Notes: generated by a model from the sequence alone, not told the origin. A stretch of DNA of 64,000 bases from Brachynemurus nebulosus (GCA_035578155.1 JAPWDM010000006.1:12292305-12356304); one strand, 5' to 3'. Counted from the first letter of the stretch, positions 36,085-47,534 are shown. A program made the numbers and translations.

Positions 36085-36730
36085 ACTGTGATATTAAATA
36101 TTAATTTATCATTTATCAATAATGCTAATACAATATGAGTCGTTTAGAAACCAATACGGTTAAAAGTCTATAAAATTTAACGTTGAAAAAAATGAAAGTT
36201 TTTGAATGTATTACATGTCATTATGTATGTATAAAGTTTAACTGAAGGCTTTTAGCGAATTTCCAAAATCTTTTTGGTTACGACTAACTCGTTAATTGAT
36301 ACTAAATGGCATGGTAGGGATTCGAATTCCAGCTCGTCTAGCTGTGCTTACGATGATTTTCCTACACATTTTCGAGAAGATGTCTACAAATACGGTCCCA
36401 AATCAGTGAAAAAGTGAGTTTACTTGTTTGTTTGGCTTTTACGCTCCAATAGCTTAACCAGTCGATTTGAAATTTTGTATCGGGAGAGTTGATGGAACTT
36501 TGTTGTTTGAACTTTGTAAATTGTTAGCGCAGAAAGGATGTCAGAGCGTGGGTAAAAGTGTAAGAATAATGATGTGCGTGGCATTTGTTAAATGTAGACA
36601 GTATTTATGTCTAAAGAGTGAACGCTAAGACCTATTATTTTTAAGAAAACTGAATTTTTAACAAATGGACCTATTGGGTTACTCGTATTGATTTCTGAAC
36701 CATTCATTTTTAAATTATTGAAGTGCCTTG

Positions 36731-36732
<2 letters not shown>
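36082..36732. other. Non-coding DNA with possible SINE scraps
   Basis: GGAATTCGAATCC on the minus strand near 36319-36331 is close to a Pol III B box but no convincing A box accompanies it. A 12-bp R1-like scrap lies at about 36250. Confidence 0.3.

Positions 36733-36811
<79 letters not shown>
36733..36811. repeat. (TA)n microsatellite
   Basis: About 39 TA units. Confidence 0.95.
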
Positions 36812-36813
<2 letters not shown>

Positions 36814-39210
36814 TCCATTAAGTATTATGTTACTTATACACACAAGTTTATTGTAACATAATAATGTCTAATGTAAAATATACATTTAAAAGACTTCGCA
36901 AATGGTATATTTATTTCAAAAGTAATGAATTATAAACTGCATGCTTACACATTCAATGAATACCATTATATGTATCAAAAACGTATTAATTTCCCCCTAA
37001 AGCTCCGGTCACATCAGTCTGAATGCCCGGATCACTGCGCCCCGCAATGGTTATAAAACCATTATATGTATACCTATTTACTGTAATTTTATTTTATAAA
37101 ATTATGGCCCGCTTGAATTTGAGTTAAGCAGTAGATGGAATTAAATTTTACAACCATTACGAGTAATGATCCGAACGCTCGTACTAGTCGAAACGCTCGT
37201 TCTTAATGCTGATAACAAAGAAAGTTCGTTTTATAAATGACAAAAATCTTGTTGCAATTGATTTTTGAAAAAATTTTAGCAAGTCAAGAAATATTGCGGG
37301 TTATATTCTTGGGAAAATTTTGGTTTTAGGTATATAAAAATTAAGCTTAGTAAACAGAATTCGATGGTCAGGGCCATGGTTAGAAATTAAGTTTACCACT
37401 GACACCCAAAATTAGGTAATAATTCATTTAAGCGAGCCAAGAGGAAGAAACTGTTTGAAATGGTACCATATTCGAACTACTTTGTAGGTATTTCCCCAGG
37501 GTTTCCACCACCAATCTTTTTTTTTTTGGATGGGGGGGATAATGTAAAGGTATTCGAAGACTGAAATTTTTTGCAAAATTATCTTAAAATTTCTTACTGT
37601 AAGTGATGATAAAATTGCCATTTACAGCTGTGACAGTTAAAATTTTCATTATTTTGAATTTGTAAACATATAAAAATGGTGTATTTTCGACACCAATTGT
37701 TAGAATATATGGAATTCTTTAAGGAGGGAGTTCAAATAAAAAAGAAACTTTTTATTTATGATTATTTTGCTTGTTGAAATTTTTTTTCAAATTAGGGAGG
37801 ATTTCAAATAGAAAATTTTGTTTTTGAAACATTCATTACTCTTCCCTGTGGGGGGAGCGGGCCCTTTTTCACAACTTTTTAAGCGTTTACAAGGAATGCC
37901 ATATCTCTAAAAGTAATGAATATTTTTTAAATATTTTTTCATTATTTTATTCCTAAAGGATCTGTCCATAAAGCTGAGTATGGGTTTCAAGAAATTTTAA
38001 AAATTAACTATATAACTGTAATCCCAAACTTCTAAAAATTATAAAACCCAATTTTTTATTAAAAAACAAATATTTAAAAATAGTTACAATTGTTCAAATG
38101 GAAAAAGCATACTCCACTTTATGCGCAATATGTTTATGAACAAAATAAAAAAAATTAAGTCTCTATCTTTTCTAGAATTTGAGATATGATTTTCCTTGTC
38201 GGGAAAAACAACTTTCGGGAAACGGTAAAAAACAAAAATAATAACAAAAGAAGGGGTTTACTCACAGTTTATTAAAACGTCTACAAAGGCACACAAATAA
38301 AAGAACATTATTTCAGGGCATACTATAACACTCATGTACACACCAAAACTAAATATTACTGATAAAATCGCGAGGGGGGCGAGCGTTGTCTGCAAAGGAG
38401 CAGCAACTTAGCTGTGCAGTGGCTCACAAATAAATATTTTTTACTTGAAAAAAAATTTTTTGGGCCATGTTTTATATATCACCGTGTTTATAAAGAACCA
38501 CAGAACAAAATAAAAACAAAAAACGAAATTCGAAAAAAATTATTAGCCGTTTCTGGCGTGAACTTCCTCCTTAAGGAAATTATCTTTTCTGGTAATGTTA
38601 TACTTTTCATTTTATCGAAAATGCTTTAAATTTGATTTGTTGACATCCTCAAGTACTGCGCCAAATGTTAAACGTCAAAAAATTTCATTTTTGCGATCCA
38701 AAAAAGGTCCACCATCCAAATCAAATTATCAATAGGACAAAGTTATGCACATGTTACGTATTCGTATTACTTACTTATATTGTTACATATTTGCATACCT
38801 CGGCCTGCGCTGGCACTGGCCGGCCATGCTGCTACAGCCGCCGTTGGTCTGGTATGTGACATTTGTAATTAACAACAACACGTGTTCGATTCACATCCAT
38901 CGAACGCAAAGCAACAGTGGACGACCATAGTGGGACGAGTGGGACGAGTGAACTATATAAGTGACTTACATCAGAGTGACTTAACTACTGATGATCAGAT
39001 TGTAACCTCACACAGACACGTTCACATTCATATGTTTGGTGTGTATATGTGTATACAATGAGAATGACCTTATAATGGTTTATTTATTCAAAATAATAAT
39101 ATTCAGCAAGTTGGGAAAATTTGGCGTGTTGAGTCAGTGTCAAAGTGTTTTTGGTTTCTTTAGAAGTCAAGTCAGCCAGCTAGCTAGGTGATTTGTTGAA
39201 AATATGTACA
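36812..39210. other. AT-rich DNA with an R6 copy and a GC-rich island
   Basis: An R6-like segment lies at about 37010-37205 (GCAATGGTTATAAAACCA and CGCTCGTACTAGTCG). 38795-38960 is GC-rich with a GTGGGACGA doublet at about 38929-38948. No gene is recognised. Confidence 0.4.
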
Positions 39211-39489
39211 TCAGTTCGAAAATACAGATACATATACGTAGAAAATGAAGTGTTGATGATAATAAAATTGCAATAATCCGGCACTGTTAGGCACCATTTG
39301 ATCCGAATTAGTTTTTTGACCAGATTCAAACTCCTTTTTACGCTTCAGAAGCGATAAAATGCTGTTATTTAGATACCAGTATAAATTTTCATGGGTATGG
39401 CCGGCTTCGAGAACCGAAACCCAGTCTAATATTGTCCAGATAATATCAGTGACCTGTGACTTAGCACTCTTATCAATTATCGTGACCAT
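39211..39489 (-). CDS. Possible coding exon or ORF remnant, unrecognised
   Basis: A 92-codon frame with ATG at 39489. Unlike most frames here it is not low-complexity: it contains IIWTILDWVSVLEAG, several Trp and Tyr, and a basic LLKRKKEF stretch. Codon usage is mixed rather than simple-repeat. Upstream on the minus strand TTAGCAAAAG could be a 3' splice site. The hAT element at 39546-39947 lies 57 bp upstream of the ATG. I do not recognise a family. It may be an exon of a split gene, a transposon ORF scrap, or chance. Confidence 0.25.
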   Translation of the reverse strand: MVTIIDKSAKSQVTDIIWTILDWVSVLEAGHTHENLYWYLNNSILSLLKRKKEFESGQKTNSDQMVPNSAGLLQFYYHQHFIFYVYVSVFSN

Positions 39490-39545
39490 AGGACGTCACT
39501 TTTGCTAACCAAGAAGAGTTTAGAAAGCCGAGAATCATTTTTGAA

Positions 39546-39947
39546 TAGTGATGAGCAAAATTAGTCTTGGTCTTGCAGTCTTGCAGTCTTGGTCTTGCAA
39601 AAAATGCAAGAGCAAGACCAAGATTGCAAGACTATGTATACCAAGAGCAAGACCAAGACCAAAACTATAAGTATGGCTGCAAGACCAATATCAAGACACA
39701 AGTGAGCAAGACCAAGACAAAAGCAAGAAAAAAGCAAAACTCTTGCTAAACTATTTAAATAGTTTGAAAGTATAATTAATACGTAGATATAACAAGACCA
39801 AGACCAAGGCCAAGACCAAGACTGCATTTTGCAAGACCAAGATCAAGACAAAGACTCAAACTGCTCTAGCAAGACCAATACCAAGATTCTTAATGCAAGA
39901 ACAAGACTGCCAAGTCTTGGTCTTGGTCTTGCATTTACGCATCACTA
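39546..39947. mobile_element. hAT-like MITE of the CAAGAC-hexamer family, copy 2
   Basis: Ends TAGTGATGAGCAAA and, inverted, TAGTGATGCGTAAA are flanked by a perfect 8-bp duplication TTTTTGAA (39538-39545 and 39948-39955). The body has GTCTTG units at both ends and CAAGAC units between. It shares CTAAACTATTTAAATAGTTT with copy 1 and, with differences, with copy 3. Confidence 0.9.
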
Positions 39948-39955
39948 TTTTTGAA

Positions 39956-41040
39956 AAGTGAAAATGAGGTGTGAAAGCATATTTCCAGTTTTTCTCGCAA
40001 GTAGTGGTGTCTAGAAAGGATGCTATTAGAGGTTATTAAATCAAAAAAGATTTATTCACTTATTCGATGGAATATATTACACAAGAAAAATGAAATATTT
40101 AATCAAAAAACACGATCCTTGTTGTTTTTGTCTTCTTTTCCCCCCAAAAAAAAGAATTTGATGATGATGATATAAGTAATTAGTTGGATGATTTCACACA
40201 AAAATTCATCTAATTGATTACAACAATGAATAGTTGATTAATTGAAAACCGTTACATTATTCAATGAGTCCATTTATTTAAAATAATTTTTTTTTTTGTA
40301 CGTTTTAAACATTTCATTTTACCAAACAAATAACAGATAATTATTTTAAAAAGAATCTTTTTTATTTTTTTATTTTTAAACTAAAATAAGTTGTTTTTAT
40401 CGTAAACAAAAATAATTATATTTTTCTTTAAAAAATTTTAATGTGTTAATTTTTATGAAGTAATTGTGTTAGAGTGAAACACTGTGTTGTATAGAAAAGC
40501 GTGTTATACGAGGATTTTCCCTATTCATTCTATCGTGTTATAGGAAAAATACCTCTATTTTGTTTAAAATTGTATGAATTGCGGAATCTTTTGTTTTGTG
40601 TAGTTTTTGTTTTGAATTTTAAATTTAAAAAAAAAAAAAGAATAAAACATTGGCAATAAAAAACAGTTGACATTCTAAAAACAATTGACTATTAATAAAA
40701 AAAATTCAAGTTAATTAGCCGATTTAAATTCATAGTAACGTAAAACGAAATTAGGTAAATACGAGTAATACTATTTAGTTTGTAATAGAAAAATATTAAT
40801 ATTCTAATGGGTGTTAATAATAAAAAATAAAGTTAGAATTTAAAAAAAACAAAATGTTTATTTTTTATGAATTGAGGACATTCCATTAAGAGCTGATAAC
40901 AATTCTTTTTAAAATAATGCACGGTGTAAACTAGATTTATTGATAACAATATGAACAATATCGGAATTTATTATAGAAATAGAATCGGAGTTTAGTAATT
41001 TTGCAAAAGGTTTGTTCCAACACACTCTTGCACAATTATT
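39956..41040. other. AT-rich non-coding DNA
   Basis: Very AT-rich. No ORF, terminal repeat pair or RNA is recognised. Confidence 0.6.
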
Positions 41041-42569
41041 TCTAGCACAGGCAGACAAAAGTAGTTAAGTCCATTTTTATTTATTTTTATCTTATAAAAT
41101 GGACCAAGAGAGTCTGTCTCATATATTTCCAAAAGGGCAAAAGTCAATTCCACCCCTAACATCATTTTTTATGCACTTGTTACAAAAAAAAATTATTTTC
41201 AGAAACTAACAAAAGAAGTTAATTTCTTAAAATTCTTAATAAAATAATAAATAAGTACATAGTTTAACTAAATTGGAAATGTATTTTTATGGCAATAACT
41301 ACCCGCTACAAATGGTTTTAATAATGAAATTTATTGTTGTTTTTTTATATGTTAAGCCCATAAAAATGTCTTAAGGTAGTTACCTCGACATTCAACTTTT
41401 CGACAGAATAGTTTCAAATTTTAATAGTATAAAGAAGAATGCTATATCTGATTGCCCTTGTAATTTAGGAAAGATTGATCGTTTCTAAATTAAGATAATT
41501 AGGGTTAAAGTTTGTATCTACTCCATGTATTAGATCTCAAAATTCTGACTACGTACCCTTATTTTGTATTTAATAATATAATGACTCGACAGAATTCAAT
41601 AAAAAACTAGGGATAGGAAGATTAATAAGTTCTGAATGTAAAGAGAAAATTGAATTATTTGTTGATCGTTTTGAATTGAAGATATCATCAGAGAAATTAT
41701 AGTATTTTTATAAATACATCAATTTCAAGCAACTGAACCAAAGCAGTCTGGCAACGCTGTATATTAAATAACTGGTTTATTCGTATTTACTTATAAACAA
41801 TATTGAAAATTCATAAATCGCGTTTTTTGACCTTTCACCGCTTACGTAGCGAAAACGGTGATAGATACATTGAAAAGTGTTAAGACCTTTTTTGTAGAGA
41901 ACCGAATTCTCTACAAAAAAGTCCGCGAGAGCATATATCTATCTTGTACAGGTGAAAAAATACAGGGTTCCAAACGCATATGCATACCACTTAATATGTT
42001 TGTTGGGTAAAATGACAAGGATGCCAGCGTATTTATAATAAAAAACTTTGATAGTATAAGTGTGTATATACAGGCTGTTTGAAAGTATGCATCTACATGT
42101 TGGTATGAAAACTAATACGTATCAACATCTATCCAATAATACAGACAATAATGACATAAAGTAATTTTGGTTCGCAATTTTTTCTACTAGCATGTCACAA
42201 GGTAACCACCTTAAACAATTTTAGTTTAAATGTAATATGGTTTTTTTTGGGATAATGTAATAGTTTTAAGGAAGAATGTCGGAGTATTATTTCTAATCCT
42301 TCATCTCCATTGACAAATTAGTAACTAATTATTTGGGAACTTAGGTTTAAATAAAAAAATTTTCAAATTTTAGTTTAAAGTTTATTTTTTTTTATGATTT
42401 ACTGTGTTACATGTTAAGAAAGTAATTGATTAAAAAAAAATTACAAAATGCCATGTAAACTTGAAGATAATTCAAATAAACTGATGTTGCCTGAATTTAA
42501 TTTTAGTTTTTACTCTCTACTGTAAAGTTGATATTTTGGACTTAACTACTTTTGTCTGCCTGCGCTAGA
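41041..42569. mobile_element. R4 element, copy A, carrying a nested TTAA element
   Basis: Long inverted ends: TCTAGCACAGGCAGACAAAA on the left and TCTAGCGCAGGCAGACAAAA on the inverted right, continuing through AGTAGTTAAGTCCA. Copy B at 57467-58560 has the same ends and collinear segments (ATATATTTCCAAAAGG, TTTTTATATGTTAAG). Copy A contains the TTAA insertion at 41375-42210, which copy B lacks. No transposase ORF is seen. Confidence 0.8.
41375..42210. mobile_element. piggyBac-like non-autonomous element nested in R4
   Basis: TTAA at 41371-41374 and 42211-42214 bounds an 836-bp insert with ends GGTAGTTACCTCG and, inverted, GGTGGTTACCTTG. R4 copy B reads through CTTAAAAAATTTTAATTT at the matching place, as an empty site would. 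Confidence 0.8.
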
Positions 42570-42856
42570 TTTTACTATATTCCAATTAGGAAGAATTGCA
42601 ATTCGAGTTTACGCAGAATTTTAAATTTCGGTGTGTTACATCAAAGATTTAATTTTAAATTTGAGCTCAATAGAAATGGTTTCTTTTTTTGGAATTCTTG
42701 CCAGTTAAAAATTCTTATTTTTAACGTAATTTAAGAATTTAAATAAGAAAGGCATCATTTTAGGTAAGCAATTGTGCAAAATTATAAGAATTTTCGGTTT
42801 TTCATCGTTTAGTTGTTAATTAAAATTTACCTAGTAATCGAAAAATTATTAAAGTG
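42570..42856. other. AT-rich non-coding DNA
   Basis: Nothing recognised. Confidence 0.5.
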
Positions 42857-42920
42857 GATCGGCTGAGGACTGGAACCCCAGCAAGTATTCTTGATAACTG
42901 GACCACTAGGCCACCGGATC
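42857..42920 (-). pseudogene. tRNA-like sequence with a short anticodon region
   Basis: On the minus strand the A box TGGCCTAGTGG matches TRGCNNARNNG exactly. The B box is GGTTCCAGTCC. The T-stem TGGGG/CCTCA pairs, and the outer acceptor pairs GATC/GATC hold while two inner pairs fail. The span between the boxes is about 8 nt shorter than in a normal tRNA, leaving only a CAAG/CTTG mini-stem where the anticodon arm should be. It is probably a SINE head or tRNA-derived relic. No flanking inverted repeat was found here. Confidence 0.55.
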
Positions 42921-43561
42921 TCTGCTCGATTTAAAACATTTTTTTACACGAATTAGAAATTCTAGTGGCTGTTAGAACAAACCTAACAAAATTGCATCAA
43001 TTAAATCAAATGCATTTACATTTATTGTTCTAAGTGGAATTTTGATTCAATGAAATCAAAACGGTAGACAGACAGACAGACAGTATGCTGGGTGGTGGGC
43101 CACGGCGGTGGGCAGAAGCGCGCGGGGGGCGGGGACGTAAGGTGCGCGGGGCTGCTAAAATAGTAGTTGTGTGTTTTATCATCGTATAATAAAAATGAAC
43201 TCAAAAAAAAAAATATAATGCCAATATGAATTAACATGCGGTATGGAGAGTTTGGTTCCTATGGAATGCATGCGACTGGGGCCCGGGGGCCACCGGTGGT
43301 ATGCCCGCCTTGTCCGCTATAATTAGAGTGTGATATCATTTTTTTTCCATAAGATTTATTACAATGCTTTTGGTACGTTTTTTTTTCCGCTGGTGTTCAA
43401 TTCACTTGCCGTGTAGGGGAAAATTGACTAATATGGAATTTATTGTGTTAATATGGTGGAAGCGCTGACAATACGTTTGTAACTTTGCTGCTGCTCATAT
43501 TGGTTTATTCGTTTTTCTCGTTTTCCTAAAACACAATTTTAGAAAAAAAATATCGCTTTTA
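42921..43561. other. GC-rich island in AT-rich DNA
   Basis: A (CAGA)n tract lies near 43067-43082, followed to about 43340 by unusually G-rich sequence. It is a possible regulatory island. No exon can be defined. Confidence 0.4.
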
Positions 43562-43575
43562 TTCGAAATATTAAT

Positions 43576-43619
43576 CTTGTGACATGTTTCAGTCCATATT
43601 ATAATCATTATCAAACAAG
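43576..43619 (-). ncRNA. Degenerate hammerhead-ribozyme-like motif
   Basis: On the minus strand CTTGT and ACAAG can close stem I. The core reads TTGATAA where CTGATGA is expected, and GAAACATGTC is intact with the GUC triplet. Stem II is not well paired. It is a likely inactive relic of the ribozyme found in Penelope terminal repeats. Confidence 0.4.
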
Positions 43620-43797
43620 TGAAAGTTATACTACACTTCATGTCTTATACGTATGATAAATAGAGTAGGGATAAAAGTTGCGATAGGATCCAAAAACAAA
43701 AATAAGATCGAGCCAGTTGAGCAAACATTTAGGGAATGACAAATTACATAGCATAAATATCTGTATAATCATTTAAAAGTTAATCAGACTTAATACT

Positions 43798-43940
43798 AGT
43801 AAATAAAAACACTTTACTTTGCAAAATACCACTTTTATTGAATATAAAAACTCTTATGGCACGTTTCGATCAATATTCGCTCAAGAGTTTTTATGTTCAA
43901 TAAAAGTGGTATTTTGCAAAGTAAAGTGTTTTTATTTACT
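43798..43940. repeat. 58-nt-arm palindrome made from a Penelope end
   Basis: Arms at 43798-43855 and 43883-43940 are complementary at 57 of 58 positions. The loop of 27 nt contains a GATCGAAACGTGCC-type remnant of the hammerhead core. Each arm equals the terminal segment of the Penelope copy at 1631-1690 (ACTTTACTTT-CAAAATACCA). ATCAGACTTA repeats directly at 43783-43792 and 43996-44005, consistent with target duplication. Confidence 0.75.
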
Positions 43941-44135
43941 AATATCAAATATGGAATACCATTTATAAAGTAACGCTCAAATCTATTAAAAATTGATCAG
44001 ACTTATATTTATATGAGTTGTTTCGCATAAAACTGTAAATATTTCTTTCTGGAAGCGAAAGCGAAGTCAATTTTCTCATTTTCCATAAGATGTAAGTTCG
44101 AGAAAACTGGTGGGAGTGATGTACAAAATTTATAA

Positions 44136-45386
44136 ATATAGTTTTACGTATTTAAAAACGGGAAATATGTGAAAGAACTGATACCGCCGTGCGTGGAAAA
44201 AGTTATTTCACTACATCAGCCCACGATTGTTCATGTTGCCCCAAATTCCCCTACATGTATATATGTATGCATGTACTTTTATATAGCATACATAAATGCG
44301 TATGTACAAAAATGCGGAGAATGTCTCATCCTCGCGTCCGCTTAGCTCAAGTTTTGTTTTATAAACGTTACGTGTATTTTTATATAAAAGAATGTTTGAT
44401 TAAATTGCCTTGTTGTTGTTGCTATTGCTATTGCCATTGCTTGCGATTGCATTCGCGTTTTATGGCCGATCTTGTTGTGCATTTAAAATAATTGGTAATT
44501 TTTTTTTTTATTTTACAATGTTGATACAATCTGAGGCCCCCGCGACTGTGCCGGGCCCCTTAATCACTGCGATTTTAAAATTTCGGTATCTCCTTTGAGT
44601 GCAGTTTTTGTTACTTAGCGTTCAGTTTTGGCTGTTAAATAAAAATTGTTTTAAACTCGAAATTCAACACAAAGCTATTTACTGAAGTATTTATTGTAGC
44701 TACAGTTATGAGTTTAAATCATTTACAGGATGGTTTTTTGGAAATTTTCAAACCTGTGTTCGTTAAAAATTCCAAATCTTCATCGTCAACATATTCGGAA
44801 AGGAAATAATCCGTGTCACTGTCTAAATCGCCCATACTGACTTTGAAATAGCTAAAAATATTGCTTTTGGCAACTTCCCAATTGACGTGCACACGAAAAA
44901 TTACAAAAGTTTCTGGTTCCACATATTAAACATGACTTAAAACGAACGAAAATTAGTATGAAAATTGGCGGTCACGCATTGGATTTAATTATTGCGAAAA
45001 AATTTTCAAAAATGGAACGATCTTATGTTAGCGAATATTCGACCGGAAGTTTGTCTTGTTGGAACGCCAATTCATCTTGCACATGCTATATCGTGCAATA
45101 TATGATATTTTTGTGCATTGGAATAAAGCTTAAGTAAACGAATTTCTCGATTAGGTTAGGTTATTAAATGGAAATTGCTCAAATGTAAAATGTAGAACAA
45201 GTAATTAAGCTAATAATATAATATTTTTCCAATGTAATTTTTTTTTATATGAATTTTTTTAAATACTGCAACAGTAATTTGTGCATTACATTGTATGGAT
45301 GTTTTATAATATGTAATAAATTGTACCATGTTGTTAAAAAAATTAAGTAACTTCATACAATATATTTTAAGCTGAAAGTGTAAAAA
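44136..45386. other. AT-rich DNA, no confirmed gene
   Basis: The minus-strand frame 44719-44922 (67 codons, acidic DLDSDTDYFLSEYVDDEDLEF centre) looks slightly protein-like but has no recognised relative. A run of TTGTTGTTGCTATTGC lies near 44413. Confidence 0.35.
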
Positions 45387-45716
45387 TACCCCTGTCGCAT
45401 CATCCGGTATAACATAGCGAATTTCCGTTTATAAAAATTAGTTTTTCTTGGAAACTAGTTGACATAGAATAATAGTTTAAAGACCTTTTTTTATGTGATT
45501 TTTTCTTCTCTTTCCAGTGGTGTGAAAATATTTTGCCAGTAATTGTTGAATAAGTGGAAATTTTTGCAAAAAACTAATTTTTTTCACGAAAAATGCCCCA
45601 AAAACCATATTCCGGGCATCGGACGTGTCTGGCTAACGAACTTGTCCAACAGTTTGGGACTTCTAAATCTTCACCAAATTGTGGAAGTAGGACATTTGCT
45701 TCGAGAGTTATCGTGC

Positions 45717-45792
<76 letters not shown>

Positions 45793-45914
45793 TTTAGTGA
45801 ATATTATTTTCGATATCTAGGGACCTCAAAACAAATTTCTACCATAGTCCCGGGCTCAAGTCGCGTCATGACAGTAGCTGTAATAGCTGAATTCCATTCT
45901 AGAAATTCGCTAAA
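45387..45914 (+). repeat. R1 interspersed repeat with an expanded (TA)n array
   Basis: It runs from TACCCCTGTCGCATC to AGAAATTCGCTAAAA. A (TA)n array at 45720-45789 lies between TCGTGCGGAC and AAATTTTAGTGAATATT, exactly where the copy at 55358 has only a few units. Confidence 0.8.
45720..45789. repeat. (TA)n microsatellite inside R1
   Basis: About 35 TA units. Confidence 0.95.
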
Positions 45915-47046
45915 AGAAGTATCGGGTTCTCTTCAAGTAAAATTTATTTAAATTATTATCATGTAATATTTGAGGCAGGTGATAGATTTTTCACACTTTC
46001 TTCGGTTTTCACTATCGACTTTTCAGTAATGTCTGATCTTAATGTTCCAGATTAAAGCTGGCAAAACGGAACACTTTTTCTCTTGACAATTCCTCGCCAC
46101 GATAGAACGTAGTTTTTTTTTCTATTAAGCCCAAAAACCTTTTTATTATGAAAACTGTGTGACCAAATGGTAACATAATCATCTGTAACTATTAATGAAA
46201 TTTCTTCATCGAATATTCACATTCATTGTTGGTTTTATTTCCAAAGCCGAAGAAAATGAATCGAAGAATTATGTGGCTCAACTCTTACTCTCTACTTTCT
46301 GTCCCCTCTCCCCTCCCACGTAGCCTAGCATAGTTTTCGGCATTACCACTTCCTGCCTCCATTCAGACAACGGACTTTAACACTCGCCAACTGTACAAAG
46401 CTCACGAGGACACAAAATAATTGATTAAATATACAATTCCCCAGCACCGCCACCATTTGTATTGAAATTTTTTTTTTTGGTATGTACGTAAATTTTTGGA
46501 TCACATTGTAGATATATGTATGTATGTAGGTACATATTATGTGGAATTAATAATTAGGTATTATAAAATACATACATAATATCACGGTGGGTATACAAAA
46601 ATTAAGAGGGGAAATTGATCCACTCAGTCCGTCTTGGTCAGTCAGTCAGTCAGTGCTCGTCCAAACAGTATTTGATCATAATGGTCAGCCAGTAACCTGT
46701 TTAACACATACATACACACATACATACATATACACATACATTTAATTATATAATGATACTACCACAACTACATAACCGGTGTACATATATATTCGTACAT
46801 GTGTACAGGTGTGCGTGTATATAATTATGTATTCAAATATTTTTATGTCATATTTGTGCAAATTTTATGAACGACTTATAAGAATTATCCCAATCAATGG
46901 ACTGAGACGGTTTCATTAAAAGTGAACAAAGCCACTGCTGAATACCTACTTTTTTTTCTTATCCATCATGGTTGTCATAGCGCTTATAATATTGGTAGCT
47001 TTTTTTTTTGAGTGTCGAAACTACTTCTAACACACTATTAGGGTTC
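45915..47046. other. Non-coding DNA with microsatellites
   Basis: 46250-46430 is GC-richer with C-rich runs. (GTCA)n lies near 46640-46655 and CATACATACACA-type repeats at 46685-46745. No gene is seen. Confidence 0.45.
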
Positions 47047-47534
47047 TACGGGGTGTAAAGTGTATAAACCTCGCTACAAAAACAGTGAGTAAATCTCATA
47101 CCCATGTAATTTATATTTGCCAATAAATTTGAACCAAAACTGTTTTTTAACAGAAAAAATTTAATGCTAAATATGAGTCAAAAAAGGAGCTTTTAAAATT
47201 TCTTTTAATCCGGCTCTAACCATCTCATATTTATAAGATAAATTTTCAGTTTTTAAAAAAAGATCTGGGAAACACGTTTACGATCTTAACATGTTTACAA
47301 AATTTTATTGAATTTTAATCAATAAAATTATTTTGTATCTTTGATATTAAGAAGGTATTTATGCATAATTTAGTCAGGGTCATACTTGAAAAGTTTTCAA
47401 ACATCATGTACAGCCAGTCAGTTTGCGATTTTTTCAAACTATTAATTTCGAAAAAATTCCTGTGGTTTTAGTGTCTATAGGGTGTTATAAGTCATCCATC
47501 AAAAAGATGAGAGTTATTTATTTTACACCCTGTA
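47047..47534. mobile_element. CAGGGTGT-family Tc1/mariner-like element, long form
   Basis: Ends TACGGGGTGTAAAG and, inverted, TACAGGGTGTAAAATA. The interior is collinear with 53313-54372 (AATTTGAACCAAAACTGTTT, GAAACACGTTTACGA, AAGAAGGTAT). The right 100 bp is shared with the 149-bp forms at 49458 and 49681. No transposase is evident. Confidence 0.75.

Larger units (their letters stand above)
43562..44135 (-). mobile_element. Penelope-like element, degenerate 3' fragment with inserted palindrome
   Basis: On the minus strand it holds a degenerate endonuclease segment (about 44130-43990, in-frame stops), a 3' spacer and a hammerhead-like motif (43619-43576). The order is the same as at 1631-2173. 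Spacer landmarks AACTTTTAAATGATTATAC and TACTCTATTT are shared with differences. A palindromic insert occupies about 43793-43995 between 10-bp direct repeats. Confidence 0.75.

Noticed and set aside
43576..43619. Active hammerhead ribozyme
   Set aside because: The CTGATGA box carries two changes and stem II does not pair.
45543..45797. Frames ending in a YIYIYI run
   Set aside because: Produced by the (TA)n array within R1.
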